DNA of 46,653 nucleotides from an uncultured Tateyamaria sp. (GTDB lineage: Bacteria; Pseudomonadota; Alphaproteobacteria; Rhodobacterales; Rhodobacteraceae), in NCBI GenBank assembly GCA_905480645.1, contig CAJQRC010000022.1:1-46653 (forward strand), in the 5' to 3' direction. Each line of letters starts with the position of its first letter. Position 1 is the first letter of the stretch. A program made the translations under genes and the position numbers. Positions 37,110 through 46,649 of this stretch are shown one piece after another. The notes below the pieces were generated by a model. The model was given only the letters and a program-made list of their open reading frames with translations. It made no database searches and had not been told where the DNA came from.

Positions 37110-39389
37110 ATGACAAGCTTTGCTGCGCCGATTGCTGAACAAATTTGGGATATGAAATATCGGTTTAAGGAGGCCGATGGAACACCTATTGATTTGAGTG
37201 TTGAGGACAGCTGGCGCCGGATCGCTACAGACTTAGCCCGCGTTGAAAATGAACCAAGCCAATGGGAGGGTAAGTTTTATGACGCCCTTGAGGATTTTAA
37301 ATTTCTACCTGCTGGACGAATAACTGCTGGTTCAGGAACGGCGCGATCCGTTACTTTATTTAACTGCTTTGTTATGGGAACTGTTCCTGACGATATGGGT
37401 GGTATCTTTGAAATGTTGAAAGAGGCCGCTCTTACGATGCAGCAGGGCGGTGGCATTGGTTATGATTTTTCCACTATTCGTCCTCAGGGGGCTGACGTTA
37501 AAGGCGTCGCAGCCGATGCTTCTGGTCCGCTTTCGTTTATGGATGTGTGGGATGCAATGTGTCGTACGATTATGTCAGCTGGTTCGCGCCGTGGTGCAAT
37601 GATGGCCACGATGCGTTGTGATCACCCAGACATTGAGGGTTTCATCGCCGCCAAGTCTGATTCAGCGCGTTTACGTATGTTCAACGTTTCAGTCCTTATA
37701 ACCGATCCATTTATGGAAGCTGTGAAAACCGATAAGAGTTGGGACTTAGTCTTTGACGGTAAAGTTTACAAAACAGTGCAGGCTCGTACGCTTTGGGACA
37801 GTATAATGCAGGCAACTTATGAATATGCTGAGCCTGGTGTGATTTTTATTGATCGGATTAACGCTGCTAATAACCTGAATTATTGTGAAACAATTGCAGC
37901 GACGAACCCGTGTGGAGAGCAGCCCTTACCGCCTTACGGAGCCTGTCTGCTTGGTTCCATTAATCTTGCGCGTTTGGTGACTGATCCTTTTGAGGGCGTT
38001 GCAGAGCTCAATGAGGCAGTACTAACTGATTTGGTTTCAACTGCTGTAAGGATGATGGATAATGTCGTTGACGCCTCTAAGTTCCCGCTTGAAGCGCAAG
38101 CGCGTGAGGCAGCTGCTAAGCGGCGTATTGGTTTAGGCGTTACCGGACTGGCTGATGCACTTTTGATGTTGGGTCTACGGTATGGGTCTGATGAGGCGGC
38201 ACAGCAAACTGAAGATTGGCTCCATAAAATCGCTCGCGCCGCATATCTGGCGTCTATTGAATTAGCTAGGGAAAAAGGACCTTTTCCTCTTTTCGAGGCT
38301 GAGGGTTATTTAGCAAGTGGTTCAATGCAGAACATGGACGAAGATGTGCGTGGTGCAATCGCGAAACACGGAATTCGCAACGCGTTACTTACTTCGATTG
38401 CACCAACTGGTACAATCTCCCTGTATGCGGGTAATGTTTCGAGTGGGATTGAACCAGTATTTGCCTATGCTTACACGCGCAAAGTTTTGCAAAAAGATGG
38501 GTCGCGCACTGAGGAAGAAGTTGTTGATTACGCAGTACAAATGTGGCGCGACCTCAAAGGAGACGAACCGTTGCCAGAGTATTTTGTCAACGCACAAAGC
38601 CTTGCCCCTGTTGAACACGTTAAGATGCAGGCTGCTGCGCAAAGGTGGGTTGATTCGTCCATCTCTAAAACTATCAATTGCCCAGAAGATATATCGTTTA
38701 ACGATTTCAAAAATATTTACATGGCTGCTTGGGATCAGGGCTGTAAGGGATGTACTTCGTACCGACCAAATGACGTAACTGGCTCTGTTTTGAGCGTTTC
38801 TGAAAACCAGCCTGAAGTTGTGGCAAATGTTGATAAAGGGCCCACACAACCGCTTGGTGATATAATTTATATGTCGGAGCCTTTAGACCGTCCAAATGCG
38901 TTAGAAGGAAATACTTACAAAGTTAAGTGGCCCGATAGTGAGCACGCTCTTTATATTACTATCAACGATGTCATAATTGGGGGGCATCGTCGTCCATTCG
39001 AAATTTTTATAAATTCAAAAAATATGGAACATTTTGCTTGGACGGTTGCTTTGACACGAATGATTTCGGCAGTCTTCCGGCGTGGTGGCGATGTGTCATT
39101 TGTTGTTGAAGAGTTGAAAGCTGTTTTTGACCCGCGCGGTGGCGCATGGATGGGTGGGAAATACATACCATCAATTCTTGCGGCTATTGGCGGAGTGGTA
39201 GAACAGCATATGATTGCCACAGGGTTTATCAAAGGCGAGGGTATGGGACTTAAAGGTGATCCCAAAGCTAATATTGTTGGCGTAGGTGCCCCAAAAGGAA
39301 AATCATGTCCTAGCTGTGGTAGTTATGAGCTTCGGATGATCGAGGGCTGTATGACCTGTGCATCCTGTGGCCTTTCTAAATGTGGCTGA
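37110..39389 (+). CDS. nrdJ: Adenosylcobalamin-dependent (class II) ribonucleotide reductase
   Basis: 759 residues. It reduces ribonucleotides to deoxyribonucleotides with a radical generated from coenzyme B12, independent of oxygen. The substrate-reducing cysteine C86 (FNCFVMGT), the thiyl-radical region NPCGE (C268, E270) followed by QPLPPYGACLLGSINLARLV, and APTGTISLYAGNVSSGIEP are present. The C-terminal zinc-ribbon (CPSC at 733-736, then CMTCASCGLSKCG) carries the redox cysteines. The ATG at 37110 is preferred over the GTG at 37107. No class I nrdAB genes and no clear NrdR box or B12 riboswitch are visible nearby. Confidence 0.95.
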   Translation: MTSFAAPIAEQIWDMKYRFKEADGTPIDLSVEDSWRRIATDLARVENEPSQWEGKFYDALEDFKFLPAGRITAGSGTARSVTLFNCFVMGTVPDDMGGIFEMLKEAALTMQQGGGIGYDFSTIRPQGADVKGVAADASGPLSFMDVWDAMCRTIMSAGSRRGAMMATMRCDHPDIEGFIAAKSDSARLRMFNVSVLITDPFMEAVKTDKSWDLVFDGKVYKTVQARTLWDSIMQATYEYAEPGVIFIDRINAANNLNYCETIAATNPCGEQPLPPYGACLLGSINLARLVTDPFEGVAELNEAVLTDLVSTAVRMMDNVVDASKFPLEAQAREAAAKRRIGLGVTGLADALLMLGLRYGSDEAAQQTEDWLHKIARAAYLASIELAREKGPFPLFEAEGYLASGSMQNMDEDVRGAIAKHGIRNALLTSIAPTGTISLYAGNVSSGIEPVFAYAYTRKVLQKDGSRTEEEVVDYAVQMWRDLKGDEPLPEYFVNAQSLAPVEHVKMQAAAQRWVDSSISKTINCPEDISFNDFKNIYMAAWDQGCKGCTSYRPNDVTGSVLSVSENQPEVVANVDKGPTQPLGDIIYMSEPLDRPNALEGNTYKVKWPDSEHALYITINDVIIGGHRRPFEIFINSKNMEHFAWTVALTRMISAVFRRGGDVSFVVEELKAVFDPRGGAWMGGKYIPSILAAIGGVVEQHMIATGFIKGEGMGLKGDPKANIVGVGAPKGKSCPSCGSYELRMIEGCMTCASCGLSKCG

Positions 39390-39405
39390 TTAAGCAGACT
39401 AAAAC

Positions 39406-39421
39406 ATATCATTAATGATAT
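39406..39421. repeat. 16-bp perfect AT-rich palindrome
   Basis: ATATCATTAATGATAT begins 16 bp after the nrdJ stop. It could fold as a weak hairpin or be a protein-binding site. There is no good T tract for termination, so the role is open. Confidence 0.35.
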
Positions 39422-39707
39422 ATAGTAAACTTCTGTTTGACTCTTTTGTACTTTTTGATGCTCACGTTGGCTTAATATGGCCTAGATATAACAATGCACT
39501 GGAATAAACAGTGTGAGCTTTGAGTGATTAAGCCTATTTGTGCTCTAATCGCTTTGCTATGATTATTGACCAAAGCAATTTATGGTGATCAGGGGCACAG
39601 ATCCTGTTGTGGTACATAAAATTGGTTCGACTGGTATATGTCATATTTTAGTGTGTGATACCGCCACAATTTTTATCTAGGCAGGGTATGCTGTTTTATT
39701 GTCACTC

Positions 39708-39738
39708 TTGACCTTCCCGTAACTGGAACCCTTATATT
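39708..39738 (+). promoter_or_regulatory. MerR-type (CueR-like) copper promoter of copA
   Basis: TTGACC and TATATT are separated by exactly 19 bp, the long spacer that MerR-family activators need. The spacer holds the dyad ACCTTCC-CGTAACT-GGAACC, close to the ACCTTCC/GGAAGG half-sites of CueR/HmrR operators. The CueR-like gene lies just after copA. The -10 ends only 7 bp before the copA ATG, so transcription should begin at or next to the start codon. Confidence 0.8.
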
Positions 39739-39745
39739 TGTATTT

Positions 39746-42118
39746 ATGAAGGATAAAGTTCTCTCTTTTGGTATTTTAGGTCTGAATTGTGCTTCTTGTG
39801 TTAGCCGCGCGGAAGCCGCGCTTTCAGCAATTTCTGGTGCTCAGGATGCACGGGTAAATTTGGCTACTCAAAGTGGTCAGGTCAAAGGCATTGCACCTAT
39901 TATTGTGGTACAAGAACTGGCGAAAGCGGGTTATCCTGTTGATATCATACAAGCCAAGTTCAAAATATCGTCTATGCTTAGCAAAGTTCAAATTGAACAG
40001 ATCGCCGAGGCTGTTCCTGGTGTGTTAAGTGCTAAGGCTAATTTGTCTGAATCGTGTTTAGAAATCAAAACTGTTGGATCAATTGATGATTTGCGTGAAG
40101 CGCTGCTATTGGCGGGTTGCCCTGCAAGTCGCGTTGATGGGGGAGTGTCATCTAAAAATCCTGTTAGCGAAAATTTTTTTAGGTTCATGTGGTCAGCGGC
40201 GCTTACGACACCAGTATTTTTGATTGAGATGGGTGGGCATCTTTTACCCGCTATGCACCACTGGATAATTGAAAACGTTGGCCTACAAAACATTCATATC
40301 TTGCAATTAATCCTCACCACTCTGGTGTTGGTGGGACCGGGGGCAGACTTTTTTAGAAGAGGTGTGCCCGCACTAATTAATTTGCGTCCCAACATGGATG
40401 CGCTGGTTGTACTTGGCGCCGGATCAGCCTTTGTATTTTCGACGGTAGCTGTAATCACACCAAAAATTTTACCGCCCTCCGGAGTTTATTTTGAAGCCGC
40501 TGCAGTTATTGTGACATTAATTCTTTTAGGTCGTTGGCTTGAGGAGAGGGCTAAGGGTAAAACGGGGGATGCCGTTCGACGAATCATTGGCTTACGACCT
40601 GATACTGTAGAAATAGTTGATGGAAACATAACTAAAGTCGTGCCATTGGATCAGGCCGTGGTGGATGATATCCTAATGATTAGGCCTGGCGAGCGGGTTG
40701 CAGTCGATGGTATCGTTGTTGATGGCCAGACTTATATAGACGAGTCCATGCTTACAGGTGAGCCAGTTCCGGTTTTCAAGTCCGCTGGTGATATCGTAAA
40801 TGCTGGAACTCTGGGGACAACAGGTTCACTAAAATACAAGGCAACCCACGTGGGTTTAAATACAGTTTTAGCACGTATTGCTATTCTTACTGAGCAAGCT
40901 CAGGCAGCGAGGCTGCCAGTTCAGGAATTAGTCAACAAGATTATTGCTTGGTTTGTACCCGCTGTTCTAGTCATTGCTGCTATAACATTTATAATTTGGT
41001 TATTCATTAGCGGCCTTGGTCCCGCTGTCGTAGCGGGCGTTTCTGTTTTGATTATTGCGTGTCCCTGTGCGATGGGTTTGGCAACTCCAATGTCAATTAT
41101 GGTGGGTACGGGTCGTGCTGCAGAGCTAGGAGTATTGTTTCATAAAGGGACTGCCCTGCAACGCTTGCAGGATGTAAAGGTTGTTGCCTTTGACAAAACT
41201 GGAACATTGACATGTGGCGCACCCTACCTCACGGAAATTCATTGTAATGGGGATACAGAATATATTTTACGATTAGCTGGAGGAGTTGAAAGCAGATCTG
41301 AACACCCCATTGCATATGCCATAGTTGATACTTTAACGAACCTTCCAAAAGATGTGCAGGATTTTAATATTACATTGGGTGAAGGTGCTACTGCTCAGGT
41401 TGAAGGACACAGCGTTTATGTAGGAAATATCAATCTGCTTCGCCGCTTTGATGTGAAGATTATTCAAGATATGAATAATATTGGTAATGCTTGGGCTAAG
41501 TCGGGCATCACAGCAGTTCATGTGGCTATTGATGGCGTCCATGTTGGCGTTCTTGGGGTCAGCGACCCTATTCGAGATCACGCTGCAGAGGCTATAAGCG
41601 CTATTTTCAAAACTGGACGCCAAGTTGTTATTATTTCTGGTGATGCACAAGCTACAACTGATTACGTAGCCTCACAATTGGGGATTAATGTAGCGATTGG
41701 TAGCTCTAGGCCAGAGGGGAAAGTAAATGCGATTAATGCATTACGAGCAAAATACGGTGCTATTGCTTTCGTTGGAGATGGAATTAATGACGCACCAGCT
41801 CTAGCTGCTGCTGATGTCGGATTGGCAGTGAATAACGCTAGTGATGTGGCAATCGAGGCGGCGGACATATTATTGTTGTCGCCTGATCCAAATACAGTTC
41901 TTAGAGCTTTATCCATCAGTCAGGCAACCTTACGAAATATTTGGCAAAATTTAGTTTGGGCGTTTGGCTATAATATTCTTTTAATTCCAGTGGCCGCTGG
42001 CGCTCTGGTGCCGTTTGGCGGACCACAGTTGTCACCAGCGCTTGCTGCACTTGCTATGGCACTTTCCTCAGTGTTTGTAGTTAGTAATGCGTTACGATTG
42101 CGCAGAAAGGTAACGTGA
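39746..42118 (+). CDS. copA: Copper-exporting P1B-type ATPase
   Basis: 790 residues. It pumps Cu(I) out of the cytoplasm. The first heavy-metal domain has CASC (C15, C18). A second domain-like stretch (about 70-130, EAVPGVLSAKANL) has lost its CxxC. The transmembrane metal site CPC is C439/C441 (IIACPCAMGLATP). Also seen are TGEPVP in the actuator domain, the phosphorylated Asp D483 (FDKTGTLT), SEHPIAYAI with the P1B HP motif, and GDGINDAPAL. No Shine-Dalgarno lies before the ATG, consistent with a leaderless message. It overlaps the CueR-like gene by 1 bp. Confidence 0.93.
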   Translation: MKDKVLSFGILGLNCASCVSRAEAALSAISGAQDARVNLATQSGQVKGIAPIIVVQELAKAGYPVDIIQAKFKISSMLSKVQIEQIAEAVPGVLSAKANLSESCLEIKTVGSIDDLREALLLAGCPASRVDGGVSSKNPVSENFFRFMWSAALTTPVFLIEMGGHLLPAMHHWIIENVGLQNIHILQLILTTLVLVGPGADFFRRGVPALINLRPNMDALVVLGAGSAFVFSTVAVITPKILPPSGVYFEAAAVIVTLILLGRWLEERAKGKTGDAVRRIIGLRPDTVEIVDGNITKVVPLDQAVVDDILMIRPGERVAVDGIVVDGQTYIDESMLTGEPVPVFKSAGDIVNAGTLGTTGSLKYKATHVGLNTVLARIAILTEQAQAARLPVQELVNKIIAWFVPAVLVIAAITFIIWLFISGLGPAVVAGVSVLIIACPCAMGLATPMSIMVGTGRAAELGVLFHKGTALQRLQDVKVVAFDKTGTLTCGAPYLTEIHCNGDTEYILRLAGGVESRSEHPIAYAIVDTLTNLPKDVQDFNITLGEGATAQVEGHSVYVGNINLLRRFDVKIIQDMNNIGNAWAKSGITAVHVAIDGVHVGVLGVSDPIRDHAAEAISAIFKTGRQVVIISGDAQATTDYVASQLGINVAIGSSRPEGKVNAINALRAKYGAIAFVGDGINDAPALAAADVGLAVNNASDVAIEAADILLLSPDPNTVLRALSISQATLRNIWQNLVWAFGYNILLIPVAAGALVPFGGPQLSPALAALAMALSSVFVVSNALRLRRKVT

Positions 42119-42501
42119 TGAATATTTCAGAAGTTGCTAAGGTAACAGACCTATCGGTTAAAACAATCCGCTACTATGAAGAAATAGGATTAGTTACACC
42201 GCATCGAAGCTCAAATGGTTATCGAAGCTTTGACAAAAGAGAAACGCATAAACTGCAATTTTTAGCTAGCGCTCGCGCATTAGGTTTTTCAATTGAGAAC
42301 TGTAGGTCATTGCTTGCTCTTTGGGTTGATAGAAGCCGTGCAAGCGCCGATGTGAAGCAAATTGCTCAAGACCACCTGACAGAAATTGAAGAGAAAATAA
42401 TCTCACTAAGGGACATGCAAATTACATTACAAAATCTTGTGCGTGCCTGTGCAGGAGATGCGAGGCCTGATTGTCCTATTCTTCAGGGCTTGTCTAAATA
42501 A
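42118..42501 (+). CDS. cueR: MerR-family copper-responsive regulator, CueR type
   Basis: 127 residues. N-terminal winged HTH (MNISEVAKVTDLSVKTIRYYEEIGLVTPHRSSNGYR), then a dimerisation helix and the metal loop CAGDARPDC with C111 and C119 spaced as in E. coli CueR. A Ser (S76) stands in the position that marks monovalent-metal sensors; a Cys would mark divalent ones. This predicts sensing of Cu(I), Ag(I) or Au(I). It should activate the 19-bp-spacer promoter in front of copA and thereby its own transcription. The start overlaps the copA stop as TGATG. Confidence 0.92.
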   Translation: MNISEVAKVTDLSVKTIRYYEEIGLVTPHRSSNGYRSFDKRETHKLQFLASARALGFSIENCRSLLALWVDRSRASADVKQIAQDHLTEIEEKIISLRDMQITLQNLVRACAGDARPDCPILQGLSK

Positions 42502-42675
42502 TCTATCTCCATCATCACAAACCAAGGTAGTTAGATAATTACAGATTACGTTGTTTACGACCTAACTTCGAGTAACAAGCAATTAGCAGAACTTTTTTCC
42601 ACTAATACTTGCCGTTAAAAGGTAGAATGTTGAGGGATACAGGCCCAATTATATTTTTATTTATAGGTAGTTGGA

Positions 42676-43254
42676 TTAACGTCGCCGGTCTCGACGAGAT
42701 GACATCGGTTGGAATGCCACACCAACGTGGGCCTCGCAGTATGGTTTGCCTTGCTGCACAGGTAAACCACAGAACCAGAAGTCTTCAGTCGCTGGATCAC
42801 CCACAGGCCATTTGCATGTCCGCTCAGTTAGCTCCATCAGCCCAATTTTTTTGGCTTTTTTCTCAACCTCATTAACTTTAGCAAGCGCCTCGGGACTAAT
42901 CTCGTTTGCAGACGGCTGGGGTGGTAAAGGTTGACCAGCTGGAATAATTTGCCTGCGTGCTGGGAAGTTAGGTTTGCCCTCAGATGCCGGTCGTGGCTTG
43001 ATTGCAGGTTCTGTCTTAGGTTCAACCTTTGTTTTAGGAGCAGATGCTGTCTTTGAAGTTGCCTTTGGCTTTGCTTCTTTCTTAGCCGTAGCTGCTGAAC
43101 TACTACCTGCACGGTTTGATAAACCAAGGCGGTGCACTTTGCCAATCACAGCGTTACGGGTAACGCCGCCGAGTTCCTTTGCTATCTGGCTAGCGGACTG
43201 GCCTTCGCCCCACATCTTCTTCAACACTTCTACACGATCGTCTGTCCAGGACAT
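42676..43254 (-). CDS. gcrA: Cell-cycle regulator GcrA
   Basis: 192 residues. N-terminal HTH SWTDDRVEVLKKMWGEGQSASQIAKELGG, then VTRNAVIGKVHRLGLSNRAG, the GcrA DNA-binding region that works with sigma-70 at CcrM-methylated GANTC sites. The middle (about 55-125) is a low-complexity Ala/Lys/Pro linker. The C-terminus keeps RTCKWPVGDP, FWFCG and KPYCEAH, the conserved sigma-contact region with its cysteines. A diagnostic alphaproteobacterial gene. It faces cueR across about 175 bp without an obvious terminator. Confidence 0.94.
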   Translation of the reverse strand: MSWTDDRVEVLKKMWGEGQSASQIAKELGGVTRNAVIGKVHRLGLSNRAGSSSAATAKKEAKPKATSKTASAPKTKVEPKTEPAIKPRPASEGKPNFPARRQIIPAGQPLPPQPSANEISPEALAKVNEVEKKAKKIGLMELTERTCKWPVGDPATEDFWFCGLPVQQGKPYCEAHVGVAFQPMSSRRDRRR

Positions 43255-43271
43255 GAGAGGCTTTCTGAGTT

Positions 43272-43299
43272 AAAAAGCGGCCACTCGAAGGGCCGCTTT
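43272..43299 (-). terminator. Intrinsic terminator after the DMT transporter gene
   Basis: On the minus strand AAAGCGGCC and GGCCGCTTT form a 9-bp stem around CTTCGAGT, followed by a T run. It lies 47 bp after the stop of the DMT gene and just upstream of gcrA, which it insulates from readthrough. Confidence 0.9.
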
Positions 43300-43345
43300 G
43301 GTTCTAATAATTTATTGAAGCCCATTTTACTAGGGTACACCAAAG

Positions 43346-44251
43346 TTACAAGTCTTGTTCGCCGGATAATGAAATTCTGCGGCGACCTTCTCGCCAAGCA
43401 AGTAACAAAGCACCATTAATTATAACACAAGCTCCAATGATGGTAATAAAATCAGGAACCACATCATAAAAAATTACATCGTAGATTGCTGCAAAGATCA
43501 GGGTGCCGTAGCTGAAAGGGGCGACAAAGCTTGCATCTGCTCGCGCCATTGCGTTTACAAAACAGGTTTGTGCCACAGCCATGGCGCAGCCAATTGCTGC
43601 CATTAGTCCCCATTGCGCTACAGTCGGCGGCTCCCAGACAAATATAACAGCTAATCCGCCAATACATAATCCAATCGTATTATTGACAAACAAAATTGAA
43701 AACGGGCTTTCACGCTGAGTTAATTTTTTGATTATGTTGAGCTCAAAGCCAAGTATAAAGGCTGCTCCCAGTGCGAGTAAAGCAGCTGGTTGAAAACTTG
43801 TTGGCGTTGGGCGTAATAAGATCATGGCTCCGGTTAAGGCGATGCCTGCTGCTAGCCAACGCCATTTTCCCACACGCTCTCCTAATAGTGGAATGGCGAA
43901 AATCATACCGAAGACCGGATTTAAAAAGGAGATGGCAGTTGCATCGGCTAAGGGAATGTATGCGACAGAAGCAAACATTAGTACTAGTCCTGCCCACCCG
44001 CCCAATGTTCGGATCAAATGCAAACCAAAATGTGGACGCTGTAATTGTGGTTGTAAAATTATAACAGCGATTGAAAACGATAAAAATGCAAATAAAAACC
44101 TGCCAAAAACGATTTGAATTGGATGCATAACTGGTCCAAATTGATCAGTCCCTAAAGCTTTTGCAAATAATGTAGTTGCAGCTATAAAAGCGGTTGCTAT
44201 CCCAATTAATAAAGCAGCTAGTGTGGGATTATTTGGTTTAGCTTGATACAT
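43346..44251 (-). CDS. EamA/DMT-family membrane transporter
   Basis: 301 residues with about ten hydrophobic segments in two EamA repeats (residues about 10-145 and 155-290), including LADATAISFLNPVFGMIFAIPLLGERVGKWRW and DASFVAPFSYGTLIFAAIYDVIFYDVVPD, the usual repeat ends. Members export or import small metabolites such as amino acids, S-adenosylmethionine or purines; the substrate here cannot be read. AGGA precedes the start. A lone gene with its own terminator. Confidence 0.88.
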   Translation of the reverse strand: MYQAKPNNPTLAALLIGIATAFIAATTLFAKALGTDQFGPVMHPIQIVFGRFLFAFLSFSIAVIILQPQLQRPHFGLHLIRTLGGWAGLVLMFASVAYIPLADATAISFLNPVFGMIFAIPLLGERVGKWRWLAAGIALTGAMILLRPTPTSFQPAALLALGAAFILGFELNIIKKLTQRESPFSILFVNNTIGLCIGGLAVIFVWEPPTVAQWGLMAAIGCAMAVAQTCFVNAMARADASFVAPFSYGTLIFAAIYDVIFYDVVPDFITIIGACVIINGALLLAWREGRRRISLSGEQDL

Positions 44252-44497
44252 AGTTACAATCCTGCGCCTCTAATCTGTTAGGAACAAGCATATTTTTATG
44301 GCATAGATGGGGCGGATGGTTTAGCAAATACGAATGACTATTGTGGTGCACTTTCGACGAAACCCCTAACCCATCATTTTGAGGGATAATTTTGTATGCT
44401 TGTTGCATATGAAAGTCTCGAAACTGTAAACCGCACTATGTGTCAAATTCATCAACAATAGTATACTCTTCCAATATCTTATCGAAGGATAATCCAG

Positions 44498-45676
44498 ATG
44501 ATAGCTTCTGTTATGCCCACCTACTCACGCGCTCCATTGACCTTTGTAAAAGGTGAAGGTTCTTGGCTGATTGAAGCAGATGGGCGACGGTTTTTAGATT
44601 TAGGTGCTGGAATTGCGGTAAATGTACTCGGGCATGCACATCCTGCCTTGACCAAAGCCTTAACTGATCAGGCGAGTGTGCTGTGGCATACGTCAAACTT
44701 ATACAATATCCCGCAGCAGCAAGCTTTGGCTGATACACTGGTGGATTTGACTTTTGCTGACACGATTTTTTTCACTAACTCTGGTACAGAAAGTTGTGAA
44801 TTGGCAGTTAAGATGGCACGTAAGTATTGGTATGAAAAAGGGCACCCAGAAAAAATTGATATAATCACATTTTCGGGCAGTTTTCATGGACGTTCTTCTG
44901 CAGGAATTGCAGCGACAGGATCTGAAAAAATGACTAAGGGGTTTGGGCCATTACTATCTGGTTTTACTCAATTAGAATTTGGCGATCATGATGCTATTGC
45001 TACGTCGATCACGGATAAGACTTGTGCTATTATGATTGAACCTATTCAGGGGGAGGGCGGTATTCGCCCGCTGCCTGACGCCTGTCTCAAGGGACTGCGG
45101 GATTTGTGTGATAATCATGGACTGTTGTTGATCTTGGATGAGGTGCAATGTGGTGTTGGTCGGACCGGTAAGCTTTTTTCCCACGAATGGGCAGGGATTG
45201 ATCCTGATATAATGATGATTGCTAAAGGTATTGGGGGTGGTTTCCCCTTAGGTGCCGTTCTTGCAACAGAGAACGCAGCGGGTGGTATGACGGCTGGGAC
45301 GCATGGCTCAACCTACGGTGGAAATCCGTTGGGCTGTGCAGTGGGTAGTGCAGTCATCGCGATAGTGGGTGATCCTGTATTTTTAAATGATGTAAATCAA
45401 AAAGCTGCTCTTTTACGTCAAAACCTGGAGGGACTTGTGTCTTCTCACCAGGATATTTTTGAAACTGTAAGAGGTGCTGGTTTGATGATTGGAATTAAAT
45501 GCAAGGCCACAAACCTTGAGGTCGTAAATGCAGCTTATGATCATGGCTTGATTACAGTCCCCGCTGCCGACAACACAATTCGACTTTTGCCTCCTCTTAA
45601 CATCTCAGATGAAGAAATTGGTCATGCAGTTAATCGTCTTGATAAAGCAGCAGCACAACTTACCAACAATACTTAG
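44498..45676 (+). CDS. argD: Acetylornithine aminotransferase
   Basis: 392-residue PLP-dependent class III aminotransferase that makes N-acetylornithine (and may act on succinyl-diaminopimelate). [19 protein letters not shown] near residue 90 binds PLP phosphate, [17 protein letters not shown] near 210-226 includes the Asp that contacts the PLP ring, and the Schiff-base Lys is K243 ([15 protein letters not shown]). The closing [17 protein letters not shown] segment is intact. AAGGA lies 9 bases before the ATG. It is followed by argF, the usual alphaproteobacterial pair. Confidence 0.94.
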   Translation: MIASVMPTYSRAPLTFVKGEGSWLIEADGRRFLDLGAGIAVNVLGHAHPALTKALTDQASVLWHTSNLYNIPQQQALADTLVDLTFADTIFFTNSGTESCELAVKMARKYWYEKGHPEKIDIITFSGSFHGRSSAGIAATGSEKMTKGFGPLLSGFTQLEFGDHDAIATSITDKTCAIMIEPIQGEGGIRPLPDACLKGLRDLCDNHGLLLILDEVQCGVGRTGKLFSHEWAGIDPDIMMIAKGIGGGFPLGAVLATENAAGGMTAGTHGSTYGGNPLGCAVGSAVIAIVGDPVFLNDVNQKAALLRQNLEGLVSSHQDIFETVRGAGLMIGIKCKATNLEVVNAAYDHGLITVPAADNTIRLLPPLNISDEEIGHAVNRLDKAAAQLTNNT

Positions 45677-45746
45677 CAACATATTACACAGAGATATTTT
45701 GAAGTTAAAACGCTGTAATTTCTCTCAATTAAAAAGTAACAACATT

Positions 45747-46649
45747 ATGCATTTTCTCGATATAGATATGACGCCGCAAAAGGATTTGCGCAAAATAGTT
45801 GATGAAGCTCATGCTATGAAAAAGGCGCGTTTGGGTCGATCAAAGGGTGCCCTCGATGACGAGCAGCCATTGGCTGGTCAAATGGTGGCGCTCATATTCG
45901 AAAAACCCTCGACGCGGACTCGCGTGTCTTTTGATGTGGGCGTACGTCAAATGGGTGGCCAAACCATGCTTCTGACCGGCAGTGAAATGCAACTGGGCCA
46001 TGGCGAAACTATTGCTGACACCGCTCGCGTACTTAGCCGTTATGTCGATTTAATAATGATCCGTACATTTGAAGAAGCGACACTGCTAGAGATGGCCGAA
46101 CACGCTTCCGTTCCTGTGATAAATGGCCTAACTAATCGTACTCATCCTTGTCAAATTATGGCTGATATCATGACATTCGAAGAGCATCGTGGGCCAATAA
46201 AAGGCAAAAAGGTTGTTTGGTGTGGTGACGGTAATAATGTTTTTGCAAGCTTTGCCCATGCTGCAAAACAGTTTGATTTTGAGCTTATTTTCACAGGGCC
46301 GGAACCGCTAGATCCTCAAGCTGATTTGAAGGGTCTTTATTCCATTGAACGTAATCCCAGCACTGCTGTTATGAATGCTGATTTGGTGGTGGCGGATACG
46401 TGGGTATCAATGCACGACCCGCAATCAGCTCGTGAACGGCGACACAATCAACTGCGGGGATATCAGGTAAACGCTGAGTTGCTTAGTAAGGCTAAAGATG
46501 AAAGCCTGTTCATGCATTGCCTTCCAGCACATCGGGATGATGAAGCAACATCCGAAGTTATGGATGGCCCTCATTCGGTAATTTTTGATGAGGCCGAAAA
46601 TCGTTTACACGCGCAAAAAGCAGTTATGCGTTGGTGCCTTGGTGTTTAA
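45747..46649 (+). CDS. argF: Ornithine carbamoyltransferase
   Basis: 300 residues, complete within the window with 4 bp to spare. Carbamoyl-phosphate motif STRTR (from S55), HPCQ (133-136), and the ornithine/catalytic HCLPAHR loop from about residue 257. It turns ornithine and carbamoyl phosphate into citrulline. The frame is open upstream into argD, but the ATG at 45747 (MHFLDIDMT) matches the family start; no strong Shine-Dalgarno precedes it. It lies 70 bp after argD and is probably cotranscribed. Confidence 0.94.
   Translation: MHFLDIDMTPQKDLRKIVDEAHAMKKARLGRSKGALDDEQPLAGQMVALIFEKPSTRTRVSFDVGVRQMGGQTMLLTGSEMQLGHGETIADTARVLSRYVDLIMIRTFEEATLLEMAEHASVPVINGLTNRTHPCQIMADIMTFEEHRGPIKGKKVVWCGDGNNVFASFAHAAKQFDFELIFTGPEPLDPQADLKGLYSIERNPSTAVMNADLVVADTWVSMHDPQSARERRHNQLRGYQVNAELLSKAKDESLFMHCLPAHRDDEATSEVMDGPHSVIFDEAENRLHAQKAVMRWCLGV

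Larger units (their letters stand above)
39390..39745. other. Intergenic region between nrdJ and copA
   Basis: About 356 bp with no convincing gene; one 32-codon frame near 39580 resembles nothing known. It holds the 16-bp palindrome at 39406-39421 just after nrdJ and the copper-type promoter at 39708-39738. Confidence 0.55.

Noticed and set aside
38317-38849. Two overlapping frames of over 150 codons inside nrdJ
   Set aside because: Both are shadows of the intact nrdJ reading frame and show no domain features.
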